DNA of 64,000 bases from Siphonodentalium dalli. Taxonomy: Eukaryota > Mollusca > Scaphopoda > Gadilida > Siphonodentaliidae. The notes beneath the pieces are model-generated. The model did no database searches, was not told the DNA's origin, and saw nothing but the letters and a program-made list of their open reading frames with translations. Positions 42,968 to 54,092 of this stretch are shown in pieces; position 1 is the first letter of the stretch, and every line of letters begins with the position of its first letter. Position numbers and translations under genes: made by a program. The stretch lies in assembly GCA_032622095.1 (NCBI GenBank), contig CP136063.1, positions 90,621,980-90,685,979 of the forward strand. The letters are read 5' to 3'.

Positions 42968-43607
42968 TTATTGATAAAATACAGCTAATTTTTCACAAAA
43001 TGACACCATTCAGAGCACAGACTGTTATTACACTGAGTGACACCATCACTGCTCATTTACATCCGTTTCATTGGCTTTCATCATAATCCCACTTTCTCTC
43101 TTTCAAAGGATTTTTTGGGGAAGCGACACACCAATCAGTATTATATACACAGGCTTTGATGTAATAGCAGCAGTTTAATAGTATGGCAGTGCACAGAGAG
43201 GGGCACTATTGCAATGGCGGGAGCTTAATTTTGGTTGTCACAGTGTTTTTACATTTGAATACAGCCAATTTATTCCCTTCTCATACCAGATTGAATACAT
43301 GAATCATTACCATGGCCGACCATGAAATTGACCAATGAGATCAGATATTCAGAAAATTCCAAGTAAGACATTTTATGTTAGCTTCGAGTGGCTCTGACCT
43401 CATATTGAATGTCTGAAAGGGGGATATTGGTTTAAAGACACAACGTGAGCTAGCTTCAGTGAATTGTGAAGTGATTATCAACTAAAAAGTGTAGCATTGA
43501 ACTAATATTGCCGAAAATTCTATTTATGCCAATTGTACTTTGTACCATTTCAGAATACACGACAGCTGAACTGCTTATGATTGTAAATCATAATGGCATT
43601 GATTCAG
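42968..43607. other. unassigned sequence
   Basis: Nothing recognised. Confidence 0.35.
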
Positions 43608-43700
43608 ATATAAGTTCAACAAACATACAGTCTAGTTGAACTTATTATCTAAACATTTTCGAGGGAATTAATCATCATCAAGATTCTGTAAAAACAGGGT
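43608..43700 (+). mobile_element. family D fragment (D6)
   Basis: 'Cagatataagttcaacaaac' and its inverse 'gttgaacttattatctaaac', the family D fold-back, with a diverged end 'aaaacagggttaa'. Confidence 0.55.
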
Positions 43701-43739
43701 TAAAGACACGGATGCCTTCGTGGTGGGTATTGATGTTAA

Positions 43740-44056
43740 CCTCTTCGCTGCTATGACGTCCGTAACTATTAGGGACGTAAAAGTGCACGTTGTGTGCTAT
43801 GTTCTCCGTAGGTACTACGGACCTATTTCAGCACACTAGCAGTTGACTATTATTCATAACTGGAACTCAGAGATTGGTGAATCGAAAGAACTGTATCTCA
43901 AAATTTCAAACAGTGTATGATGTTCCATGATTGTGAACGATAATAGCCTTTCAACTGAGTCAGATTTATGGTCCTTGTTATGTTTCTGTTATATTTTTCA
44001 CTGGAATAACATCAACAGCCCAGCACACCACATCATGCCATTAAGCAGTGAAGAGG
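43740..44056. mobile_element. family F element, TTAA-flanked
   Basis: TTAA at 43736-43739 and 44057-44060. The ends CCTCTTCGCTGCT and AGCAGTGAAGAGG are inverted. The interior has 'atgacgtccgtaactattag' and no gene. The right TTAA is shared with E2. Confidence 0.85.
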
Positions 44057-44060
44057 TTAA

Positions 44061-45066
44061 CCGTTTGAACCCGGCTGGCCGGTATTCTGGCCAGAACATA
44101 ATTGCACATATATGCGACTGGCCGGTTTTCCGGCCATGACGTAATCTCGTACTACCGTCGTCGTTGCACTTTATTTTTTATATTTCGATAAATATATACT
44201 CAATTGTACGATAAATTATTTATTTTTTCATACAATTCATTCTACAGCTGTCCAAAAAATTTCGAGATTATATTTCGTGCAATGAAGTTTCAGCTGAAAA
44301 CCGGATACAGTCACCATTTTAACAAATTTCTGCGATTACGGGCGCCGACATATTGATTCTCACGACCCCTCGTTTCACGTTGGGTCATATCCCTTTATAT
44401 GGCTATTAAGTTAACTAAAAACTATATTTATGGGTGGAAACTTTAGTGACGTATTCTTGGGGTATTTATAACTCCCAACGTGTGAAGAAATTCCCGCTAA
44501 TTTACATAAATTCGCGCTGGCAATTGTCGGATGTAAATTCATGTCATACGAGTTTTGTTCAAGAATATACAAACTTCTGAGTTCATTAAATCATAACTGT
44601 CTTGCACAAAGGTACACGCTATATATATTTACATGAGAATAAAGCTCAGAATATTGTCTTTAAGCTGGTATAAGCCAATAGACTGCGCAATGCTGCGCAT
44701 TTTAGTTATTGGTGGGGTATTTAGTGAACACCCAGATATTGTTTTGGCTAAGACCCATACAACGTCATGTATTTACGTTGGGACTATGACGTCACGCAAC
44801 ATTTCTTGGCAGTTTGTACAAAATAAATCCAGTCATGATTTAAATTTGTATAACTTTTTCTGGATTTAAGATATTGTTATGGATTTTGCTGTTCTAAATT
44901 CAGAATTAAATAGCATTTCCAACGGTATAAAAAATATGGTACAAAAAATGCAAAGAATTAAACACCATGCGACTAAATACTGTCTACAATATTAATTAAA
45001 GTCAAAATACCACTGGGAGCCCAGGGTCAGGGTGTTGATCGTTATGGAGAGCCAGGGTTCAAAGGG
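44061..45066 (+). mobile_element. family E element, ~1 kb, TTAA-flanked (E2)
   Basis: TTAA at 44057-44060 and 45067-45070. The ends CCGTTTGAACCCGGC and GGGTTCAAAGGG are inverted. A 'ggctggccggtattctggcc' palindromic stretch lies near the left end. It is a close relative of E3 in the opposite orientation. Both contain a short frame with ILVIGGVFxEHP, too short to be called a gene. Confidence 0.88.
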
Positions 45067-45069
45067 TTA

Positions 45070-45413
45070 ATATAGTCACATCCATTAAAACCACCATAAA
45101 CAGAAACAATATTAAAATATAGACAGACTTCGTTCTTAATACCAATCATAAATATAGCGTAAATAGTATGTTATTGTCAAGTTAGTATACCAAAATTGTT
45201 ACAGAACCTGGCTTTTGTTTAAATAACACACCATACGAACTTGACAATAACATACTATTTACACGATATTTATGACTTGTATAAGAACAAAATATGTCTA
45301 TATTTTAATATTATTTCTGTTTATGGCAGTTTTAACGGGTGAATATTTTAACAGCAACACCCATCACAAAGCCATCTGTGCCTTTAATAAATGCCAAAGT
45401 TTTATAATCTTAA
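45070..45413. other. inverted repeat of unknown type
   Basis: 'Aatattaaaatatagacaga' (about 45110) and 'gtatgttattgtcaagttag' are mirrored by 'acttgacaataacatacta' and 'tgtctatattttaatatt' (about 45240-45310). A palindromic element is likely. Confidence 0.55.
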
Positions 45414-45667
45414 CACTTTCTATACTAAATACTCATTGATGAGTAGTTCTTTTTGGAAAATAATCAGATAATAAGTTCAACAAGCGACCATTGTTATCAC
45501 TGAACATATCCCACCAATTAATAGAAATCCTTCTGTACTTGTATTATCTTTTTGTCTTGTCTTCTCATCTGCATACATTTCCTGAACATCCCTTCAGATG
45601 AATAATAGACGATTCCAATGTATTACTTTCATAACTGGGTGAGAGAATTAATTTGGTACAGACAGGG
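45414..45667 (+). mobile_element. family D MITE, complete (D7)
   Basis: TTAA at 45410-45413 and 45668-45671. It starts CACTTTCTATACTAAATAC and ends 'tttggtacagacaggg'. At 254 bp it gives the full length of the family. Confidence 0.9.
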
Positions 45668-46362
45668 TTAATATATAGGGACAATTTTACTATCTTCAAT
45701 CGACAGAGGTCACGAGAGGTCACGAGGATCCTTCAATAAGAAAGTGTTGCTTTCTCGAGCTGATAGGTTTCAAACTGCGATTAGCTTGTTTGAGCAATAC
45801 ACTGTCATACATGATATCGACAAACAAATGTCCAAAGCTGCGCAAACAAAGAAAAGCAGACTCTGGTCTGTATGTCTCCTGAAGACATCGACTACTGATC
45901 TAGACTTATGAGAATTTAATCTTCCTAAGTCTAGTCAATATTTCCTGAATACTTAAATGTCATTGACTGGCTCCTTGGGAGGATATATAAGAAAATTATG
46001 TGTTTTTATACGCCAGTTTGAAAAACGGTTGTATTATGTAAATGGGTTGTCCGTCCGTCTGTCCGCTTTTGGTTTCCGGTTGATAACTTTAGATTGAATC
46101 GAGAGAACGGAACCAAATTTGGTATGTTAGTTTACCACACCAAAATACAGATCAATTTTGAATATGGGTTTCGTCCACATGATTTTGACTGAGTTATGCC
46201 CCTTTTTCGACTTAGATTTTACCTGATATGCGGTTTCCAGATGATAACTTTAAATTGAATCGAGTGAACTGAACCAAATTTGGTATACAGATCAAGTTAT
46301 AATAAGTATAATATAATAAGTCAAAGGTTTCAAATAAATGAAATAAACCTTGCTCTACTCTA

Positions 46363-47154
46363 CACTCTCAAATAAAGCAATTGATTTAGGTACCCCATGG
46401 AACCTAAAGCCGCGATAGTACCAGACAGTTTGGTACTATAAGCCTTTAGAGCCTGTTTAGCGTTATAGAACCACATGAGTTGGTACTCCACAGAGTGCCA
46501 ATCGTTGGCTCCATGCTGATTGGGTGAGACGGTGGGTGTGTCAATATCGAGTGCCGTGTGCAAACGATTAAATTAAAGTGAAAAATGGCCGCCCGTCGAC
46601 TCGCGGTCGTTGATCTGTCGGATTATTTCATTTAGCACTATGCAAGCGAGTCTTTGTGGTTTTGTACTTAATTGGATGTTTAAACGCGGCAGCATAATTT
46701 GAAATCTAACATGTCACATTGTTAAATTTGCTGGTATCAGGGCTGTTTTGTTCTCTGGAGTATCAAATTGCTGGATCTATGCGTGGTACCTAAATACTTC
46801 AGAGTACCTGTCTTGATATTTTGGTACTTCAGATAATATATAGGACGTATCATGAAAGCATCTATTTCTTGGCACCTCATATCGTGAGCGTCATGGCTTC
46901 GGTGACATAAATGCGGGGTGGGTATTATATACACAATGCCCGGGTAGAACTTAAATAATTATTAGGTAATCCAGACTACCAACAATTTGGTACTCTAGAG
47001 TACCAAGAAGTTGGCACTCTAGAGTACCAAACATTTTGGTACTCTAGAGTACCTAAACTTTTGGTACTCCAGAGTACCAAAAAGTTGGTACTCCCCCTGG
47101 GACAAAGCTTAGTACCTACATAGGTACTCTGAAGTACCTATATTTTTAAGAGTG
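46363..47154. mobile_element. element N: 792-bp TA-flanked element with GGTACC palindromes
   Basis: TA on both sides. The ends CACTCTCAAATA and TATTTTTAAGAGTG are inverted. Near the right end (46985-47100) 'ggtactctagagtacc'-type 16-bp palindromes repeat about every 31 bp, and 'ggtacc' motifs also lie near the left end. These are plausible subterminal binding sites. No transposase was seen. Confidence 0.8.
46985..47100. repeat. array of GGTACTCTAGAGTACC palindromes
   Basis: Four or five imperfect copies, spaced about 31 bp, separated by 'aagaagtt', 'aaacattt' and 'aaactttt'. It lies inside element N next to its right end. Confidence 0.88.
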
Positions 47155-47275
47155 TACTCCAGAAACAGGCGTATTATGCCATTCCCCGACGCCGTGCTCT
47201 TGTTTGTATATCCAATTCCTCCTGTCACATTCTAGTTAACATTGTGGTTTTACATATTTTGTCATTCCATATATA

Positions 47276-47576
47276 GATGCCTGCATGGGTGACTCAGTCA
47301 AAAAGGGGTACAACTCCAAGCCGTCTCGCCCTCCGGTGCTGGCGATAAGGTTTCAAATCCACGTTTCCATTGAGGACCTTGTAACTCGAAATTGTAATCT
47401 GGTGGAGTTGCCAGTTACTTGTCGGTGGTTTGCCGCACATAGTCGACAAGTTTGTCAGTCATCACTGTTAGATTAGCCGTAAGTGTGCGGATTTCCTCCA
47501 CCACTAAAACTGGCAATGTCGTGATATGGTCTTAGTTGCTGAAGCGACATTAAACCCCAATCAATCATCAGTCAAT
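47276..47576 (+). mobile_element. SINE with perfect 13-bp target duplication
   Basis: CATTCCATATATA at 47263-47275 and 47577-47589 flanks a 301-bp element. Box A-like 'gggtgactcagtc' and box B-like 'ggtttcaaatccac' lie near the start. The 3' part 'ttcctccaccactaaaactg' and 'gctgaagcgacattaaac' leads to an (ATCA)n tail. This is a tRNA-type head, a conserved body and an L2-like tail. Confidence 0.88.
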
Positions 47577-47749
47577 CATTCCATATATACTTTCTCATCA
47601 CCAAACCTTATATATCTCTTCATGTTGACATCTAGTATTACTTTCAACTTTCCATATTTCTAATTGCTCCATTGACTGTAACACATGAAATTATCCCCTA
47701 TCCAAATTGGTGTACAATGTCATTGACATTTCATTCACTGGTGGTGGAA

Positions 47750-47771
47750 CCCATTTAGTATAGAAAGGGTC
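47750..47771 (+). mobile_element. family D right-end fragment (D11)
   Basis: 'Catttagtatagaaagggt' only. Confidence 0.6.
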
Positions 47772-48110
47772 AATGAGACTGTAGGGGAAGCTGCCCCTTG
47801 CTTTTGGTACCCCTGGTTTTATCCATCATCAAATGCACACATCTCATGACAAATACGCTTAAAAAGCGCTATTGAGCTCCTTTGTCAGGCTAATTTCCGA
47901 ACATTCGTAATGGTTAGAACCGAGGACAGCTGGTGGTCCTCCGGGAATATAATCTAATTCGGTCGGAACATTGTCCACTGATTCAAATCAATTTACCCAA
48001 GCCACTCGACTTGTTGTCGCTAATATGATAGAGTACTTGAGCTGTTATTTTTCAGGTCTTTTACGCACCATTAGCACAGTTCTGTCCACAACATCTGGTA
48101 TTCAAGGGGA
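47772..48110. other. unassigned sequence
   Basis: Nothing recognised. Confidence 0.35.
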
Positions 48111-48118
48111 ATTGAAGG

Positions 48119-48556
48119 CAAGCCTGCAAATAGTGTCTGTCATTTGCAGAATGATGTCCCCAGAGGATGAATTTAGCGATACTATCCCACACAGCGGGCT
48201 AGCATCCCTAAATTCATCCACTGGGGACCTCATTCTGCTTAGGCCTCATCTTCTGGGAAGTATATATAGTCTCAAATTAACATTGATTTTAGTTATTTTT
48301 CCTTTCTGAGAAGTTTCTATATTCCCTAATATGCAGATAAAAAGGATGATCAAGATGACTAATGGTAGAACATCAAATTCAACTGGGGAAATTAAATCTG
48401 ATCCTAGGTTTCCTATAGCAGTTGAGGCCTATTAAAGCAGATTGAGGTTACCAGAGGGTGAATTTAGTGATGCTAACCTGCTGTGCAATGGCATCGCTAA
48501 ATTAACTTTCTGGGGACCTCATTCTGCAAATGACAGACACACTATCTGCAGGCTTG
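48119..48556 (+). mobile_element. family A MITE, full length, 8-bp duplication (A12)
   Basis: ATTGAAGG (48111-48118) and TTTGAAGG (48557-48564) agree at 7 of 8 bases. The ends CAAGCCTGCAAATAGTG and CACTATCTGCAGGCTTG are inverted with one difference. Both hairpins and the central region are present. Confidence 0.92.
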
Positions 48557-48564
48557 TTTGAAGG

Positions 48565-49581
48565 GGGATAAGAAGAGCTTTGATTCAGTTCCTGATGTAA
48601 CAGACCCCATGGCTTAATGACCTCAAGTGGAGCTGCAGATGTGGTATGGGATAGACAAAATAGCTGTAAGGGGTTTATTTAGATAAAATTTCATCTAAGA
48701 CAATTTTGTAGTGACAAATTATTTCACTATGTGAGTCATGTTAAATTAATTATTTGGCAAAGGAGCATGCATTTCTTTGGTTAAGGAGGAGGTCAAGTGA
48801 CCAATTTTGAATGGGAATCTCCATGCAAATCTCTGCAGCAAAAGTTAGAGTTGCAAATATTTCCTGGCGTGACCTTGTATGATATTGAAAATAATACTTA
48901 TCTAAATAATCTGGCAGGTCGGCTTGGAATATATTCCATTAGATAGTTGGTGTATTTAAAAAAAAAATTATATTGATTTTTCAAAAGTAGGTCAAGTGTT
49001 GTAATTCCAGTAAAATAATTAAAGGTAAGGATGGAGAGTAAGTTGAGCTTCATCCTTTGTAACTTCTCCCTGATAACAGTCCATTTCTCCCCATTAATCT
49101 AATAGGGAGAAGTGACTTCTCCCAATTGAACATTCTAGGCCGGTCCCTGTATCATCCTATCTTATCCCTCCTTCCAAAGTATGTATGTATAGTTTGGAGG
49201 AGTACATTCCATTTAAGGGCGCCGATTCGCCCCACCAATGTTATATCTAAGTCAGCAGCAAGAATGCACTCAATATTTTGATCTATTTCCTTAAAACTTT
49301 TATAGATTTTTGAAAAATAAAACGCATGAAGATTATGTTCAATCAAATTTTCCAAATATGAATCCTTCCACAAAATTGATGGCGAGCTGCATACTTTGTG
49401 GAATTGCCCAATTCGGCAGCGCTTCAAAATCAATAAACTGTACGGAGATAATTGAAGCAACAAATAAGCCAATTACTATGACTGATTCACGTAGATTATG
49501 ATGCTTTTATCATCGTAAATGGGATTTCCCACCGATTCTGTCCAACAAGTCAAATAGCTCGTTGAAGATCGTTTCTATCTG
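48565..49581. other. unassigned sequence
   Basis: A minus-strand frame of 106 codons (49472-49152) has no recognised domain. No repeat structure was found. Confidence 0.35.
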
Positions 49582-49596
49582 TTAACCCTTTCTAGA

Positions 49597-50021
49597 CAAG
49601 CCTGATTATAGTGAGGTCCCCAGAGGGCGAATTTAGTGATGCTATCCAGCATAGCAGGCTAGCATCACCAAATTCACCGTATGGGGACCCCATTCTGCTT
49701 AGGCCTCAACTGCTGGGAGACCTAAGGATCATATTGAAGTTCCCCAGTTGAATTTGGTGATGTTCACCCATTAGTCACCTAGATTATGCAATTTATCTTC
49801 TGCAAATTAGGGGATATAGAAACTTCCCAGAAGGGAAAAAGTAACTTAAAAACAATGTTAATTTGAGACTCTAGATATTTCCTGAAATATGAGGCCTATT
49901 AGCAGAATGAGGTCCCCAGGGGGTGAATTTGGTGATGCTAACCCGCTGTGCCCAGTGGCATCTCTAAATTTACCCTCTGGGTACCTCATTCTGCAAATGA
50001 TATACACTAAACTCAGGCTTG
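49597..50021 (+). mobile_element. family A MITE inside D8 (A13)
   Basis: CAAGCCTGATTATAG...CTAAACTCAGGCTTG, flanked by TTTCTAGA and TTTCTGTA (6 of 8 equal). The right-hand version matches the family D consensus, so the left copy has mutated. The left TIR is shortened. Confidence 0.88.
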
Positions 50022-50125
50022 TTTCTGTACTAAATACTCAGTGACACAGAGTGACAAGTAATTCTTGTAGGAAATGTTCAGATAATAGTTGAACTTATTA
50101 TCTGAACATTTCCCTGCAATAAATA

Positions 50126-50325
50126 CAGTAATGCCCTTAATAATCGACTCCTTAACCACAGCAGAATTATGGGTAATTTTTCAGGATTTAGTCGGAAATA
50201 TGGCTTGTTGCCATTCATCAGAAAGCTTTCCGATGAATGGCAACAAGCCATATTTCTGACTAAATCCTGAAAAATTACCCATAATTCAGCTGTGGTTAAG
50301 GAGTCGATTATTTAGGGCATTACTG
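50126..50325. mobile_element. family B fold-back MITE inside D8 (B13)
   Basis: CAGTAATGCCC...GGGCATTACTG with TA on both sides, 200 bp, with a shortened loop. Confidence 0.92.
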
Positions 50326-50524
50326 TAGGACTCCTTCTGTATTTGTATTATCTATTGTCAGCTTCTTTTCCTGAACACCCCTCCAAATGAATAATTGACA
50401 ATTCAAATGTATACTTTTATAACATGAGTGGGAGAATCCATTTAGTGTAGAAAAAGGATTCAAGTTGCCCATCTATAGCTGGTCTTAGATTGTTTTGAAG
50501 GCTTAACATTGTGTGGACAGAGCA

Positions 50525-50957
50525 ACATTAAAAACCTATGCCAATGCATTCTCTTATATATGCGAGTCGACCATATGTCGCCTCGCATATATAAGAGAAT
50601 GCATTGGCCTAACATTTTTTTTTATCAATTTTTCTAATAACAATTTTTATCATTTTTTTTTATCATTTTTCTAACAGTCTATAACAATTTTTATCATTTT
50701 TTCTTGCATTCTTTAACAATGTTATAATTTTTAATAAATTTTTTTTACATTCTTTATCAATTTTTATCATTTGTTCTTAAATTCTTTAACAATTTTGTAT
50801 TATTTTTTCTTACATTTTTTTAACAATTATAAAAAATAATATAAAATTTGTTAGGCCAATGCATTTTCTTATATATGTGAGGCGACCTATGGTCGACTCG
50901 CATATATAAGAGAATGCATTGGCAGCGGGCTTTCGAAAAAATTCAGGAATCTCCCAT
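50525..50957. mobile_element. family C MITE with expanded T-rich spacer (C9)
   Basis: Two 'gcattctcttatatatgcga' hairpins are separated by about 260 bp of 'caatttttatcatttttt' repeats, compared with about 80 bp in C6 and C7. The outer ends are eroded. Confidence 0.85.
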
Positions 50958-52690
50958 CACACAATTAAGAGCCTAATATCCAGTGTAATATTGCAATGTA
51001 ATTGACCCAACCCTGATATCCACAATATCATATGCGATCATAAGGAACCTCAATTTTTAAAATGTTTCATAATCATTTTCATACAGCAGTATGTAAAAGC
51101 ATTTGGAGGCTTTGTGATATACAGGCTTGGGCCTAGGGCGCTGATGCAACAAAGGACTTGACCCTTTCTGAACAGATTCTCCCACCTTTATTCAGCATCG
51201 GAGGAGCCTGCGGCCTCTGTGTGCTCTTTGTGCACATGACAAACAGATCCTATTCTTTTATATATAGAGAAAATATTTATTATTCTATATACTTCAATAT
51301 ATCCTCGTGCAGATGGGTTCACATTGGACCTAAATATTGACATTGGTTCATATTGGACTTTTTTGGTTCTGGAATAAGCCCATTCAATAATATACTAGAA
51401 TGGTATAGGGATTATTCAAGGTTATTTTTCTCTAATTGCAAAGCCACAACATTCTTATTTAGGCCTATTCATGTTTATACTAGATAAGTTATTTGTAAAT
51501 ATTTATTGATTTTACATTGTTTTCTCATAAGTCTTGTTTATTCCAGTTTATTCATGTTCAGCACCAGGAATAAATTTTAGAGTTTAAAGACATACTATGG
51601 ACTTATTTCGGTGGGTGATATTTAGAAGTTAGCACCAGGCACTATGCCAATCTGCGGAATGTAGCATTCTACTAACATTGCGGAAAATTTCAAAGAAATT
51701 GACCAGACCTCTCCATAGAAAACATCATCCGAACTATGCTCAATTGTAAATATTTACATCTTGATTTGGGATGCAACTATCTGCGATAAACTAACGAAAA
51801 CGATTTTAATTAATATGTAAGAATGATGGTGTGTACATGTTGTCAATTTGGGTTTAATAATATTCATAAAAATAGCTACTTTGAGCAAGAGTATTCTAAA
51901 TTTCTAGTTGGTCACCCTACTGGTGTGTTTCACATCACTTTAATATCAAACTGTAATAAAAATTATAAAGCAAGAATATTTTAGAGTGTTTCACTTTATT
52001 TACAGTAATTGGAATAACAAGAAAACAGGGTGCTGTTCTAAGATCATTTCTTTCTGTATTAAGGCAATAAACAACCTTGAAGGCTTTTATTCAGAAGTGT
52101 GGATGTATCTTTCTGAATTGAGGCAATGGGCCTTTAAATTTTTCATGTTATAAGTTGGGGTGGAGTCATATCCAGGATTGGTGATGTTTTTGGCAGTGTA
52201 TACCTTAAATAGGGCTGAGTCAATTAGGAGTCAATTCATAAAAGTAAAGGTTTATAAACATATATACTTGCTGACTATGCATAAGGGTTTCTTTTTGTTC
52301 CCCTATAAGACCTTCAGCATCCCTCCTACTCTTAGAATATGTGATTCATCTTGAAGCACTTGAGATGGTGGAGCAGGTTGAGGAGTTTAATGGAGGTATT
52401 AAAAGATTGATTGTGGCTGTCTGTTTTATAAATTGGTGAATTTAGGAGCTCCTTTGATCAATATATGTAATGTCTGTGTGAGTCAGCCGCCAAATTAGGC
52501 AGTTCATATCACATAGCCTCACGGATTATTGTGTTAGAGATGCATGGGTGGCTTTGTAGATTGCGGGCAACAAGTCACGGAAGTCAGAGATACTCTGTCT
52601 CGGCAAAGTCCATAAATATTCAAAGGTGTATTCAGGGATTCCATCAACAGATCAAGCTAAATTATTTTGATACCCCAACATTTCATCTTT
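50958..52690. other. unassigned sequence
   Basis: A possible 'ttaaagacatactatggact' repeat start lies near 51587. No gene was recognised over 1.7 kb. Confidence 0.35.
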
Positions 52691-52697
52691 TTTTTAA

Positions 52698-52790
52698 CCC
52701 TTTCATGATGGGAGCTGTGATGGCACAACATTAAAGACCCTGTGCCAATGCATTCTCTTTTATATGCGAGCCGACCAAGAAATATTTTAT
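52698..52790 (+). mobile_element. family C left fragment (C10)
   Basis: TTAACCCTTTCATGATGGGA through 'ccaatgcattctcttttata' and half a hairpin. Confidence 0.78.
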
Positions 52791-53230
52791 ATAAACAGTA
52801 CATTTATTTAATGTTGAAAATGTGATTGAAATGGGTGTTGTGACGCAACTCTGAATTGGCCACCATTGTGTACTTGTGCCTGTCATATGTATTTTTAGTG
52901 TAGTGATGCACTGGTTAGCGTGGGGGGGGGGGGGAACTCACACATTAACCGATTACCCAGTCAGGAGTCGATGGATGTTGTCAGACGTCAGTATGTTAAA
53001 CCTGATGCGCTCATTAGCTGCTATAATTGTTTCCTCCTGGTGAGGATTGGTAATGAATGCGGAAAGACTGCTTCTCAAAATGCAGGACCTTGAACGTAAA
53101 CAGTTCAGTTTGTGTGGAGATTCCTCCTGTGTGTGAGCACCCTAATTAACATGTTGGGTTACATTAAAAAACAAGTAGTGAATAGTATGAGTCAAGCAAA
53201 ATGTCAAAAATATGAATATTTGATAATCAT
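52791..53230. other. unassigned sequence with a G run
   Basis: 13 G at 52922-52934. Otherwise nothing was recognised. Confidence 0.35.
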
Positions 53231-53234
53231 GATA

Positions 53235-53350
53235 GTATTGGATAAAAGTAGTTCCATGCGCAACATGTATTTACTGTTTATGGTCGAGGTCAGTATTGGA
53301 TAAAAGTAGTTCCATGTGCAACATGTATTTACTGTTTATGGTCAAGGTCA
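53235..53350 (+). repeat. 58-bp tandem duplication
   Basis: 'Gtattggataaaagtagttc' to 'tttatggtcgaggtca' occurs twice with two or three differences. Confidence 0.88.
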
Positions 53351-53949
53351 CACATTTTGTGTAGCAGGCTTTCCAATGAATGCACTGTGACTTGGGTAAT
53401 AATCATATAAAGCGCAGTTGTCATGTATGTGGTCCAAACAAGTTACACATTCATGGTATTATTTTGGGGTCCCCTGATCCATTAGGGGATGTGTTTTGTC
53501 TTTATCAACTGTTTTTGATAAGAATTTCCAACAATTATTGTTTTCAAATTAAGCCAACCTTAGTGTATAAGGCTGTTAGTTTTGAGCAGTGCTGTACTCA
53601 AGTACCAAACCATTGAGGCTAGGAATGGCTCCATCACCATTTTTTTCTGTGCAGAACTGTATTTTGATAACAAACTTTTTAATCAAACTGATAAAGAGTG
53701 AGTTTAGAAGATTGGTGTAATATTATTTGGCAGTTTATGAAAGTCATTGACATAAACCAGGTTTTATAGAGTCATAAATTCTTGTATTATCCAGAGAGCT
53801 GATTATATTTTGAATGCAATAATTTTGTTTTGAACGTGTTCATATGGATCTGAATGATTGATAATGATGTCCTACCAACCATGAGATTGAACCATTCATA
53901 GCTAGGCTGAGATATTTTAGAGTTGCACCAGAGATACTTGTAGAAAGCT
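53351..53949. other. unassigned sequence
   Basis: Nothing recognised. Confidence 0.35.
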
Positions 53950-53953
53950 TTAA

Positions 53954-54092
53954 CCCTTTCATGACTTGAGCTGCGCTGGCACAACGTTAAAAACCCTGTG
54001 TCGATGCATTCTATTATATATGCGAGTCAACCATAGGTCGCCTCGCATATAAGAGAATTTATTTGCCTAACATTTTTTTTTTATCATTTTTT
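53954..54092 (+). mobile_element. family C left part (C11)
   Basis: TTAACCCTTTCATGACTTGA, one hairpin with 'gtcaaccataggtcgcc' centre and the start of the T-rich spacer. The second hairpin is missing. Confidence 0.8.

Larger units (their letters stand above)
46010..47210. repeat. (GTCC)-headed tandem repeat interrupted by element N
   Basis: 'Cgccagtttgaaaaacggtt', 'gggttgtccgtccgtctgtc' and units with 'gaaccaaatttggtatgtta' and 'gagttatgcccctttttcga' run to about 46362. The end 'aggcgtattatgccattccc' and 'gccgtgctcttgtttg' lies beyond element N. A copy without the insertion is at 61.32-62.12 kb. Confidence 0.75.
49586..50458 (+). mobile_element. family D MITE carrying A13 and B13 (D8)
   Basis: TTAA (49582-49585) then CCCTTTCTAGA, split by A13. 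It continues from 'tttctgtactaaatactcag' through the fold-back, is split by B13 at 'aataaata', and resumes with 'ggactccttctgtatttgta' to 'agtgtagaaaaagga'. Removing both inserts leaves about 250 bp, the normal family length. Confidence 0.9.

Noticed and set aside
45110-45330. assignment of the inverted repeat here to a named family
   Set aside because: The arms pair well, but I could not fix its ends or a target duplication, so it is left as unknown.
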